NCBI RefSeq assembly: GCF_000317515.1
Contig: NC_019738.1
Coordinates: 595,501-659,500, forward strand
Direction of reading: 5' to 3'
DNA: 64,000 nucleotides
Source: Allocoleopsis franciscana PCC 7113
Lineage (GTDB): Bacteria; Cyanobacteriota; Cyanobacteriia; Cyanobacteriales; Coleofasciculaceae
The position numbers were made by a program, and so were the translations under genes. How positions within the stretch are numbered: the stretch's first letter is position 1; each line of letters opens with the position of its first letter. Positions 18,383-26,356 of the stretch are shown here, in pieces. The notes under the pieces were generated by a model, which was not told the DNA's origin, ran no database searches, and saw only the letters and a list, made by a program, of their open reading frames with translations.

Positions 18383-19126
18383 TTACCAGTTCACCGTCCC
18401 CGTCGCAGTGATGAATAGGGGATGTCCCCACCACAGCAACAGGACAAAAACGGTAACACCCAGGTAAGCCGGACGGACAAACTCTTCCCATTTGAGGGTC
18501 TGACGTCCCTGGAGAATCGCCAAGAATGGGATGACAGACGTGCGAGCTTTTGCCACCTCAAAAGCATCGCCATATCGGGTCTGCATCCGTTTATCGCCAT
18601 GCCAGACAGCGAAAAGATGATGCAGGACTAATCCGACTGAGGTGAGGAGGGTAAAGCTCGTGCCGACCCAAAGGGTATGGGCAACGCACCAAATCACCTG
18701 TCCCACCATTTGCGGGTGTCGGGTGATGCGAATGATGCCCGTCTCGAACAAGTGAACTTGGGGCTTTTGAATCGCGGCAATTTCCAGTAAGTTGAACGTA
18801 GCTGGATAAAGAAAGAGAAAAGAAATGGCTGAGAGAACCCAAACCAGCGACTGGATGCCGGGAACTCCCTGAACCTGCCAAAGTTGCAAGCCGTCATATC
18901 GGTGATTAAAAAAGTAAATGATTAATACAACAGCAAGGGGGAGGCTAACGAGGGCAAACAAAATACGGTAAAGTCTCGGCCCGATGCGTTGTTCTCCCCA
19001 AGGTCGGAGTGCGGCTAAACCACTATGAGCGACCGCAAACCCTAAAAGCAACCCAAGCATCACCCAATGGCTGGATGTTAGCCAACTCGAAAACGCCATA
19101 AAGATTAATGTAGATTTTGTGAACAT
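18383..19126 (-). CDS. NnrU-family membrane protein (15-cis-zeta-carotene isomerase-like)
   Basis: 247 aa from the upstream ATG, or 238 aa from an in-frame ATG at 19099 (MAFSSWLTSS), which puts the first helix near the N-terminus. About six membrane helices. The motif GIIRITRHPQMVGQVIWCVAHTLWVG contains the RHP signature of the NnrU/isoprenylcysteine methyltransferase-like fold, and HSGLA and LHHLFAVWHGD supply further conserved His. In plants, Z-ISO of this family isomerises zeta-carotene with a haem cofactor; cyanobacterial homologues are often annotated simply as NnrU. Its position divergent from rbcR and near ndhF1 is a frequent cyanobacterial neighbourhood. Confidence 0.85.
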   Translation of the reverse strand: MFTKSTLIFMAFSSWLTSSHWVMLGLLLGFAVAHSGLAALRPWGEQRIGPRLYRILFALVSLPLAVVLIIYFFNHRYDGLQLWQVQGVPGIQSLVWVLSAISFLFLYPATFNLLEIAAIQKPQVHLFETGIIRITRHPQMVGQVIWCVAHTLWVGTSFTLLTSVGLVLHHLFAVWHGDKRMQTRYGDAFEVAKARTSVIPFLAILQGRQTLKWEEFVRPAYLGVTVFVLLLWWGHPLFITATGTVNW

Positions 19127-19293
19127 TCCATCCTAACAAGTATCGGTCTAAGTACTTGCGGCCTCGGTATGTTACTGTCGATTTCAGCAGAGACTGACAA
19201 CTTTTACTCTTAGGCCGTCCACATTGAGTCAAATCTCATCCTCAAACAAATTGTTATTGGCCTCAGTTGCTCCTTTCACTCAGGTTTAGCCGT
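19127..19293. promoter_or_regulatory. Divergent promoter region between NnrU-like gene and rbcR
   Basis: 167 bases separate the two divergent genes. LysR-type regulators commonly bind next to their own promoter at T-N11-A type sites, so an autoregulatory site is expected here, but I could not single one out with confidence. Confidence 0.4.
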
Positions 19294-20295
19294 ATGTCTG
19301 ACCTTCCTTTCACTCTTGACCAACTCCGCATTCTCAAAGCAATCGCTACTGAGGGGAGTTTTAAGCGTGCTGCTGATAGCTTGTACGTTTCACAACCCGC
19401 TGTAAGTTTGCAGGTTCAAAACCTAGAGCGGCAGTTAGATGTTCCCTTATTTGATCGGGGCGGACGCCGCGCCCAACTGACGGAAGCCGGATACCTCCTC
19501 CTGAGCTACGGGGAAAAAATACTCTCACTTTGCCAAGAAACCTGTCGGGCGATCGAAGATTTACAAAATCTCCAGGGTGGCACGTTGATTGTCGGCGCGT
19601 CTCAAACCACCGGCACCTATCTCCTGCCTCGAATGATTGGCATGTTTAGGCAGCGCTATCCCGATGTCGCTGTGCAATTACAAGTTCACTCCACTCGCCG
19701 CACCGCTTGGAGTGTTGCCAATGGACAGGTGGATTTAGCAATTATTGGTGGCGAAGTTCCCGGTGAGTTACAAGAGACGCTGGAAATTGTTCCCTACGCC
19801 GAAGACGAACTGGCACTCATTTTGCCACCGTTTCATCCTCTAGCCAAAATCGGTACGATTCAAAAAGATGATTTGTATAAGTTGCAGTTTATTGCCTTGG
19901 ATTCTCAATCCACCATCCGTAAAGTGATTGACCAAGTCCTCAGCCGTTGCGGAATTGATACTAGACGCCTCAAGGTTGAGATGGAACTTAACTCCATTGA
20001 GGCGATTAAAAATGCCGTGCAATCCGGACTAGGGGCTGCCTTTGTCTCCATTTCTGCGATTGAAAAAGAGTTACAGATGAGCATCCTACACCGCGCACTG
20101 ATTGATGATGTCGTAGTCAAGCGGGCGCTGTCTGTGATTGTTAACCCCCACCGTTATCGTTCTAAAGCAGCCGAAGCTTTTAGTCGCGAGATTCTCCCGG
20201 AATTTGCCAATCCTGGATGGAAACTCAAAGCCGAACCCGTCGCTATGACAGCACCGAAAATCCAGGCGAGTTCTGCTCATGCTGTAGGAGATTAA
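19294..20295 (+). CDS. rbcR: LysR-family regulator RbcR (Ycf30-like)
   Basis: The frame opens at 19267, but the conserved start is ATG 19294, giving [20 protein letters not shown], identical in pattern to cyanobacterial RbcR and algal Ycf30. 333 aa: winged helix-turn-helix (about 7-65, [20 protein letters not shown]), linker helix, then a LysR substrate-binding domain (about 95-300; [17 protein letters not shown]). RbcR controls Rubisco and CO2-response genes, with metabolites such as NADPH, RuBP or 2-phosphoglycolate as effectors in relatives. The linkage to ndhF1/ndhD1 fits a role in carbon and redox control. The C-terminal about 20 residues ([18 protein letters not shown]) are variable. 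Confidence 0.92.
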   Translation: MSDLPFTLDQLRILKAIATEGSFKRAADSLYVSQPAVSLQVQNLERQLDVPLFDRGGRRAQLTEAGYLLLSYGEKILSLCQETCRAIEDLQNLQGGTLIVGASQTTGTYLLPRMIGMFRQRYPDVAVQLQVHSTRRTAWSVANGQVDLAIIGGEVPGELQETLEIVPYAEDELALILPPFHPLAKIGTIQKDDLYKLQFIALDSQSTIRKVIDQVLSRCGIDTRRLKVEMELNSIEAIKNAVQSGLGAAFVSISAIEKELQMSILHRALIDDVVVKRALSVIVNPHRYRSKAAEAFSREILPEFANPGWKLKAEPVAMTAPKIQASSAHAVGD

Positions 20296-20438
20296 CAGGA
20301 GTGTTGGGAAACTGAGGCATTGAGCGTCTAGGAATGTGCTTCGAGGCTAAAGTGGGAAGAGAAAGAAAAACCTGAGTGGCGTAATCTGTTAGTGTCTTTC
20401 GGTGCCTTCGATGCTTTATTCCTGACGCTCTGCTCTAT

Positions 20439-21923
20439 ATGGAAATTTACTGCACCCGTCCTAGCTGTCCCCGCCCCCAAAATCACTTTCCTGATCTGGA
20501 TAACAAGGCTACGCTCAAGACGGCTCAGCAAAAATACTGTACATCCTGTGGGATGCCACTGATTTTAGTGAGTCGTTATCTTCCCTTGAAGTTATTAGGA
20601 CAGGGAGGATTTGGAGCCGCGTTCCTCGCTCGCGATCGCTATACCCCCGCCATGCGCCAGTGTGTGGTCAAACAGTTTCAGCCCTCTGGGGATTTGAACC
20701 CACAGCAGCTACAAATTGCCCAAGATTTATTTGAGCGAGAGGCGGAAGTTTTAGAGCAACTAGGTAGCCGTCATCCCCAAATCCCGGATCTGTTTGCCTT
20801 CTTTCCCTTGAGTGTGCCTAAACCGCAAGGGGGTAACGAAGACCAATTCTTTTATCTGGTTCAAGAATTTATTGATGGACAAACGTTAGAGGAAGAATTA
20901 ATCACCAAGGGGCAGTTTTCCGAAGCCGAATCACTAGAAGTCCTGCGAGAAATTCTCAATGTGTTGAAGTTCGTCCATGATAATCACTCCATTCATCGAG
21001 ATATTAAGCCCTCCAACATCATGCGCCACAAGAATGGGCGTTTGTATCTTTTAGATTTTGGTGCGGTTAAGCAGGTTACGGCAGCGGGGGCAAGAGCAGG
21101 GAGATCAACAGGAATTTATTCTCAAGGCTATGCACCCCCAGAGCAGATGGCTGGCGCTCAAGTCTATCCTTCAACGGATTTGTATGCCCTAGCGGTGACG
21201 GTGATTACATTGCTTACGGGGAAAGAGGCGGGAGAACTGTATGATTCCTACAGTAACGGGTGGAATTGGAGAAGTTACACCCAAGTGAGCGATACCCTAG
21301 CAGATGTCTTAGACCGAATGCTGTTAGCGACGCCGAATCAACGCTTTCCATCTGCTCAAGAGGTGATCGATGCCCTCACACCCAGTCCTACCCCTCCTCC
21401 CTCTGTGATTCCTCCAGCCTCACAACGGAGAACACGACCTCGTAGTAAACCAGCCCAGGTACCACCACCTGTTCAGCCATCCACAGCTTCCCCCACAATG
21501 CCGCCCTTGACTCAACCTCAGAGTAACCCACCTGTAGCGGCGACTCCAATTCATCCCCAGCCTCAATCTGCACGACCCACTTCTTCTGTATTGGAGCTTT
21601 TGGGTGGGGCAGCTTTTACAGGATTTGAAGCGGGATTGCTATTTACTGCCCTGCGTATCGTGCTGGGCATTTCAAGCATTAGCATAGGACTATTAATCTT
21701 TATTGTGGGAGGGCTAATCTTTGCCCAAAACCGTCGCCTGATCGAGGGTAAAGACTTACCGATCGTTGGCGGACTTACCCTAGCGACTGTGTTATTCCTC
21801 GCTATCAGGCAAAATATACCTATCCCAGGAGTGATGATAAGCGCCGTTTTTGCAGGAGCTGGAGCGATCGCCATCACAGCACTTTTCCAGCTCATTTATC
21901 GCTTACTGCGTCGGTTGCTCTAA
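20439..21923 (+). CDS. 4-Cys Ser/Thr protein kinase with C-terminal membrane segments (SpkB-like)
   Basis: 494 aa. The N-terminal Cys motif (YCTRPSCPRP, then QKYCTSCGMPL) is the four-Cys prefix found in cyanobacterial kinases such as SpkB. The Hanks-type kinase domain (about 45-315) has the glycine loop LGQGGFGAAFLA, catalytic Lys in CVVKQFQ, HRDIKPSNIM and DFGAVKQ, and APPEQM, so it should be active. A Pro/Gln/Thr-rich linker (about 320-385) leads to two to three hydrophobic segments (about 390-490), placing the kinase domain on the cytoplasmic side of a membrane. Two anchored substrate-binding proteins follow directly on the same strand (35 and 58 bases apart), which suggests a sensory or signalling unit. 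Confidence 0.92.
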   Translation: MEIYCTRPSCPRPQNHFPDLDNKATLKTAQQKYCTSCGMPLILVSRYLPLKLLGQGGFGAAFLARDRYTPAMRQCVVKQFQPSGDLNPQQLQIAQDLFEREAEVLEQLGSRHPQIPDLFAFFPLSVPKPQGGNEDQFFYLVQEFIDGQTLEEELITKGQFSEAESLEVLREILNVLKFVHDNHSIHRDIKPSNIMRHKNGRLYLLDFGAVKQVTAAGARAGRSTGIYSQGYAPPEQMAGAQVYPSTDLYALAVTVITLLTGKEAGELYDSYSNGWNWRSYTQVSDTLADVLDRMLLATPNQRFPSAQEVIDALTPSPTPPPSVIPPASQRRTRPRSKPAQVPPPVQPSTASPTMPPLTQPQSNPPVAATPIHPQPQSARPTSSVLELLGGAAFTGFEAGLLFTALRIVLGISSISIGLLIFIVGGLIFAQNRRLIEGKDLPIVGGLTLATVLFLAIRQNIPIPGVMISAVFAGAGAIAITALFQLIYRLLRRLL

Positions 21924-21957
21924 ACGCCACCCATCTAGCCGCCAGCCTTATCAGTGC

Positions 21958-23385
21958 ATGTCTCAAAAAAACGAAACGGTTGTTCTTGTAGTTTCTTTAG
22001 TCGTCACTCTGGCTTTAGTGGCGATAGGCGCGTGGTGGTTTACAAAAGGTAGCGGTACCAATCTAGGCGGTTTGGCGGGAAACCCAAGTAATCCGAGTGA
22101 AACCAAAACCACTTCACCTCAATTGAATCAGTCTGTTCAAGAGCACGTTAGTGCAGGAGAAAAGTTATTAATTCCTGCTAATCCTACACCCGAAAAACAG
22201 GCAGCAATCAAGGCGATCGCATCGGGTAATTATGCAGAAGCGATTACGCAGCTAGAAGCCTCTCTCAAGAGCGACCGCAACGACCCAGAAACCCTGATTT
22301 ATCTCAACAACGCTCGGATTGGCAAGCAAAAATCCTACACAATTGCCGCTTCTGTTCCTATTAGTACTGACCTCAATGCGGCTCAAGAAATAATGCGTGG
22401 GGTTGCTCAAGCTCAAAATGAAATCAATCGAGCCGGTGGAATAAAAGGTATTCCGCTCAAAGTTCTCATTGCCAATGATGAAAATAACTCAGATATAGCG
22501 AAGCAAATAGCTGCTGCTTTTATAAAAAACTCACAGATATTAGGAGTCATTGGTCATTATGCCAGTGATGTCACCTTAGCCACAGCCGATACATATCAAT
22601 CCGGGGGATTAGTAGCGATTTCTCCGATTAGTACCACAGTCAAATTATCGGGTCGTAGTCGCTATGTTTTTCGGACTGTACCCAGTGATTACGTGGCAGC
22701 AAGAGCTTTAGCTGACTATATGCTGCAAAAACTTAAACAGGAAAAAGTTATTGTTTTTTTTAACTCTCAAAGCGGCTATAGTCAATCCCTAAAGTCAGAG
22801 TTTGTCACGGCTGTTTCTCTAGGAGGAGGGCAAGTGATTAACGAAGTTGACTTATCCGATCCGAATTTTAATGCCGCTCAAAGTATCGAGCAGGCTATTG
22901 AGGGAGGGGCACAGGTACTGATGTTAGCAGTCAATACAGGCACACTGGATAAAGCCATGCTCGTGGTTCAAGTTAATGGTAAACGGCTCAAGATCTTAGC
23001 CGGAGATGATGTTTACACTCCCAAGACTTTGCAATTAGGAGGACTGGCAGCGGAAAACATGGTGCTGGCAATTCCCTGGCATATTGGGGCAAACCCTCAG
23101 GCTGAGTTTACCAAAGCAGCAAATCAACTTTGGGGAGCAGACGTGAACTGGCGCACGGCAATGGCTTATGATGCTGCCAAAGCATTAATCGCTGGGATTG
23201 AGCGTAATCCAACACGGATAGGGGTACAACAATCGATATTGGCACCCAACTTTTCTGCCCAAGGTGCGGCTGGAAATATTAAGTTTTTGCCATCTGGCGA
23301 TCGCAATCAATCTGTTCAGTTGGTTACGATTCAAGCCGGTTCTGACAACCCTTGGGGCTATAAATTTGTCCCAATCCCAAAATAA
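21958..23385 (+). CDS. Membrane-anchored type I periplasmic binding protein (amino-acid/LivJ-like)
   Basis: The reading frame is open from inside the kinase gene, but the real start is ATG 21958: it opens MSQKNETVVLVVSLVVTLAL, the same N-terminus as the next protein. 475 aa. Residues about 8-28 are a transmembrane anchor ending GAWWFTKG with no cleavage site, followed by a low-complexity linker, a short TPR-like helical pair (about 78-115, AIASGNYAEAITQLEASL) and a LivJ-type periplasmic-binding domain (Peripla_BP_6; AAQEIMRGVAQAQNEINRAGG, GVIGHYASDVTLATADTYQ, AISPISTTVKLSG). No permease or ATPase gene is nearby, so a sensory role is as likely as transport. Confidence 0.88.
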   Translation: MSQKNETVVLVVSLVVTLALVAIGAWWFTKGSGTNLGGLAGNPSNPSETKTTSPQLNQSVQEHVSAGEKLLIPANPTPEKQAAIKAIASGNYAEAITQLEASLKSDRNDPETLIYLNNARIGKQKSYTIAASVPISTDLNAAQEIMRGVAQAQNEINRAGGIKGIPLKVLIANDENNSDIAKQIAAAFIKNSQILGVIGHYASDVTLATADTYQSGGLVAISPISTTVKLSGRSRYVFRTVPSDYVAARALADYMLQKLKQEKVIVFFNSQSGYSQSLKSEFVTAVSLGGGQVINEVDLSDPNFNAAQSIEQAIEGGAQVLMLAVNTGTLDKAMLVVQVNGKRLKILAGDDVYTPKTLQLGGLAAENMVLAIPWHIGANPQAEFTKAANQLWGADVNWRTAMAYDAAKALIAGIERNPTRIGVQQSILAPNFSAQGAAGNIKFLPSGDRNQSVQLVTIQAGSDNPWGYKFVPIPK

Positions 23386-23443
23386 GGAATCCTCCAGCTA
23401 AAAACCAATTTTTGATGACTAAACCGATTGCTTTAATGGTGGT

Positions 23444-24379
23444 ATGTCACAAAAAAACGAAACGACCGTTCTAGTCTTAGCCCTCTTAATGACAGCTGCC
23501 TTATTGGGCGGTGGATTTTGGTGGTTTACCCGTAGCTCTGGCTCTAACATTGGTAATTTATCGGGCGATAATAAAACCCCACAAAACCAACCTCAAGACC
23601 CAAACACATCTCAACCCACTCAAGCTTTTGCACCTCCTACCAATGTACAGAGTGGAACTACGATAAGAATTGATGGTGCTACCAGTATGGTGCAAATTAA
23701 TCAGGCGCTGAAAAGCAGTTTTGAACAGCAATTTCCTGGGACAACTGTTAATACGAATGCAGGAGGGTCTGATAAAGGGATTCAAGACCTTATTCGGGGA
23801 AATGTAGACGTTGCGGCTATCTCTCGCCCCCTGACTTTCCAAGAAACAAGTCAAGGGTTGGTGGCTGTGCCTGTCACAAAAGATGCGATCGCGATTGTTG
23901 TTGGAGATAAGAATCCGTTTCGTAGAGGATTAAGTCAAAATCAAGTTAGGGGAATTTTTCAAGGGCAAATTACAGATTGGTCCAAAGTAGGAGGAACAGC
24001 AGGAACGCTGCGAGTAATTAATCGTCCCCCTAACAGTGGTACCCATCAAACATTTCAAGAATTTGTGCTTCAAGGACAAAACTTTGGCACGACACCCAAC
24101 ATTACGACACTACCTCAAGATGCGACTACACCCCTACTGCGGGCGTTAGGAACGAGTGGCATTGGTTATGCCACCTATTCTCAGGTGGTGAATCAACAGA
24201 CGGTACGGACGGTTGCGGTAGATGGATTGACTCCTGAAGCATCTAATTACCCCTATCAGCGAACGCTTTATTACGTTTACAAGCAGCCTGCTAGTTCCCA
24301 AGTTCAAGCCTTTCTGGGTTATGTTACATCTGACAAAGGAAAGAGTGCGATCGCATCTGCTAATGAATCTTCAAAGTAG
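23444..24379 (+). CDS. Membrane-anchored PstS-like (type II) substrate-binding protein
   Basis: 311 aa. The N-terminus MSQKNETTVLVLALLMTAAL...GFWWFTRSSGSN is a near copy of the previous protein's anchor, but the domain after it is the PstS-like phosphate-binding fold: RIDGATSMVQINQALKSSFE, NAGGSDKGIQDLIRGNVDVAAISRPLT, VVGDKNPFRRGLSQNQVRGIF, INRPPNSGTHQTFQEFVL and GIGYATYSQVV. It may bind phosphate or a related anion. The same anchor on two unrelated binding folds suggests recent domain shuffling or a shared partner, perhaps the upstream kinase. No pstCAB genes accompany it. Confidence 0.88.
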   Translation: MSQKNETTVLVLALLMTAALLGGGFWWFTRSSGSNIGNLSGDNKTPQNQPQDPNTSQPTQAFAPPTNVQSGTTIRIDGATSMVQINQALKSSFEQQFPGTTVNTNAGGSDKGIQDLIRGNVDVAAISRPLTFQETSQGLVAVPVTKDAIAIVVGDKNPFRRGLSQNQVRGIFQGQITDWSKVGGTAGTLRVINRPPNSGTHQTFQEFVLQGQNFGTTPNITTLPQDATTPLLRALGTSGIGYATYSQVVNQQTVRTVAVDGLTPEASNYPYQRTLYYVYKQPASSQVQAFLGYVTSDKGKSAIASANESSK

Positions 24380-24418
24380 TAAGTGTACAAAAGGCAACAG
24401 CAGTCCAGGATTGGTGCC

Positions 24419-25027
24419 ATGACGATGACAACAGTAACAACTCAAACAGAAAACTCTCCTTTGGTGTTGCGCCTGCACCCAATAATTAATCTCACAGATG
24501 AGCAGTTTTTTGAGTTCTGTCAAATTAATCGTGACTTAAACATCGAACGCATGGCTACAGGAGAATTGCTGATTATGCCTCCGACTGGTTCGGAAACCGG
24601 AAATCGAAATGCCAAATTGATTGTGCAATTAGGGATTTGGGCAGAAAGTGACGGAACTGGGATTTATTTCGACTCTAGTACTGGCTTTAAGCTTCCCAAT
24701 GGTGCAGATCGTTCTCCAGATGCGGCTTGGGTAAAACTAGAACGATGGAATGCTTTAACTCCCGAACAACAGAAGAAATTTGCTCCCATCTGTCCTGAGT
24801 TTGTGGTGGAGTTACGCTCTGCTTCTGATAACTTGGAACCGCTGAAAACTAAGATGCAAGAATATATTGACAACGGTACGCTTTTAGGATTTTTAATCGA
24901 TCGCAAAAATCGGCAGGTTTACATTTATCGTCCGGGAGTAGCTGTGGAATGTTTGGATAATCCGGCTACTGTTAGCGGTGAGTTGATATTACCCGGATTT
25001 GTTCTGGATTTAAGCAAAATTTGGTGA
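24419..25027 (+). CDS. Uma2-family (DUF820) putative endonuclease
   Basis: About 202 aa from ATG 24419 (a GTG at 24383 and an ATG at 24425 are alternatives). The PD-(D/E)XK-like fold of the Uma2 family is shown by LLIMPPTGSETGNRN, FDSSTGFKLPNGADRSPDAAWV (catalytic Asp region), PEFVVELRSASDNLEPLKTKMQEYIDNG (Glu and following residues) and the ending VSGELILPGFVLDLSKIW. This family is hugely expanded in cyanobacteria, often near mobile DNA; its biological function is unknown. It starts only 39 bases after the PstS-like gene but is probably an independent insertion. Confidence 0.9.
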   Translation: MTMTTVTTQTENSPLVLRLHPIINLTDEQFFEFCQINRDLNIERMATGELLIMPPTGSETGNRNAKLIVQLGIWAESDGTGIYFDSSTGFKLPNGADRSPDAAWVKLERWNALTPEQQKKFAPICPEFVVELRSASDNLEPLKTKMQEYIDNGTLLGFLIDRKNRQVYIYRPGVAVECLDNPATVSGELILPGFVLDLSKIW

Positions 25028-25069
25028 ATTCTGTATTGACTATGAGCCAAAAGGAAGCGGCTTTCTGCG

Positions 25070-25315
25070 TCAATTACTGAAGTGACGACGGAAGCGGGGA
25101 TCGAGGTTATGTTGTTTCTGCTGGTTACAAGGAAGACAGAGAGTCTGTAAGTTACTAATATCATTTTGACCACCACGAGCCAAGGGAATAATGTGGTCAA
25201 TCGTTAGTTGAGTGTCTAGCTTGGTTTTGCCGCAGCTTTTGCACTGATAGCGATCGCGTTCAAAAACATAGTTTCTCACTTCTGGAGGTATGGGAATTCT
25301 GGGGGTTTTAGCCAT
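25070..25315 (-). CDS. Small HNH endonuclease-domain protein
   Basis: 81 aa, essentially only an HNH domain: zinc-binding CKSCGK, the catalytic region LTIDHIIPLARGGQNDISNLQTLCLPCNQQK, and two CxxC pairs. This is the standard minimal HNH (IS605/restriction-like nuclease) fold. Its start lies 5 bases after the stop of the KGK gene upstream on the same strand, so the three genes KGK-KGK-HNH probably form one transcript. Role unknown; HNH genes of this size are common and may be domesticated or mobile. Confidence 0.9.
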   Translation of the reverse strand: MAKTPRIPIPPEVRNYVFERDRYQCKSCGKTKLDTQLTIDHIIPLARGGQNDISNLQTLCLPCNQQKQHNLDPRFRRHFSN

Positions 25316-25320
25316 AACTC

Positions 25321-25755
25321 TTACTGTTGATTTTCCTGGTTAATCATCTGACGCAAATCATCAAGTGGTGATTCGGGTGGACTGATTTCTGGTTCATTGA
25401 TTGCTGGTATATCTTCAGTTTCAGGCTCATCAGGACAGAACTCCAGAGAGACTTGAAGGTTAATTTTCACTTTTCCTTTTTGCCAATCCTTAGCACCAAT
25501 TTTTAGAAGTTCACAGCTAATGCCATCACCGAACCATTTATTGTAAAACTTATAATAATATCGCCCACGCGACTCTCCTCCAACATCTATGCGTAAATTC
25601 TGGGAACTGAGTGAGTTACTGAGTTGCTCTCCTAATGTAGGTTCATGCAATAGCTTCTTGACTTCTTCTTTTAATTTACCGACTTTGAACATTGGAGTGC
25701 CGAATGACAAAACATCATTCTCACCAAAGTTCTGTAAATTATAGTTATCTTCCAT
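25321..25755 (-). CDS. KGK-domain protein (second of a tandem pair)
   Basis: About 144 aa from ATG 25755, which has AGAGG a few bases upstream; a GTG at 25770 that overlaps the previous stop codon is the alternative. The sequence contains the KGK signature near DWQKGKVKINLQVSLEFCPDEPE and ends with an acidic tail and the motif ESPLDDLRQMINQEN, shared with its neighbour. The KGK family (PF08872) is cyanobacterial and of unknown function. No signal peptide or membrane segment is visible. Confidence 0.82.
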   Translation of the reverse strand: MEDNYNLQNFGENDVLSFGTPMFKVGKLKEEVKKLLHEPTLGEQLSNSLSSQNLRIDVGGESRGRYYYKFYNKWFGDGISCELLKIGAKDWQKGKVKINLQVSLEFCPDEPETEDIPAINEPEISPPESPLDDLRQMINQENQQ

Positions 25756-25769
25756 TTCAACCTCTTTCA

Positions 25770-26111
25770 CTAACTATTCTCATTTATCATCCGGCGAATA
25801 TCATCAAGCGGCGATTCAGGTTGTTCAATTTCTTTGTTTATCTCTGTCACTTCAAGTTCTGATTCATCAGGTAGAAACTCTAGAGTTAATCTAATTGTTC
25901 CTTTTCGCCAACCTTTTCCAGGGGATAAGATTTCACTCTCTACGCCTTCAAAACCCCACCTCCGCCATTTATCTCCTGATATTCCCAATACTGCTCCAAG
26001 TCGTTCAATAAATTCACTCATTTTGAATGTAACGTGGGGCATTAGAATTAGATCAAACGCTTTTACAGAGACGATTGCATTATTCTCTAGTAGCTCATGC
26101 CTTTTTACCAT
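25770..26111 (-). CDS. KGK-domain protein (first of a tandem pair)
   Basis: 113 aa, a paralogue of the following gene: GWRKGTIRLTLEFLPDESE is the KGK signature, and the tail QPESPLDDIRRMINEN matches the neighbour almost exactly. Identity is low elsewhere, so the duplication is old. The stop codon overlaps the GTG of the next frame, indicating translational coupling. The shared C-terminal SPLDDxRxMIN motif could be a docking peptide (inference). Confidence 0.82.
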   Translation of the reverse strand: MVKRHELLENNAIVSVKAFDLILMPHVTFKMSEFIERLGAVLGISGDKWRRWGFEGVESEILSPGKGWRKGTIRLTLEFLPDESELEVTEINKEIEQPESPLDDIRRMINENS

Positions 26112-26182
26112 ATCAATTTCCAGTTATCCATTGTTACATAGTTCTTTCTATTGATTTTAATTCAATACTACGCTGTCAATCC

Positions 26183-26232
26183 GCCGGGGAATTAATTCCC
26201 CGGCTCATAGCTAAAGTCCTCTAAAGAGGACT
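26183..26232. repeat. Double palindrome: GCCGGGGAATTAATTCCCCGGC plus a second hairpin
   Basis: A perfect 22-bp palindrome at 26183-26204 (centre AATTAATT) is followed by AGTCCTCTAAAGAGGACT at 26215-26232 (8-bp arms). A weaker relative of the first half (GGGAATTAATTC) recurs at 26289-26300, and GTGAAAGATATTAATATTTTCAC is a third near-palindrome at 26321-26343. The first two look like one unit of a cyanobacterial interspersed repeat; the last lies just past the dynamin-like stop and may serve as a terminator. Confidence 0.65.
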
Positions 26233-26356
26233 AAATGCTGACAAGACTTATATCTGAGTCCATTTTAATGAACTTGAACTGTTAGCTAGGGAATTAATTC
26301 TCTGGTGGTTGAGGGGGTAAGTGAAAGATATTAATATTTTCACCTCAAAACCCTGC

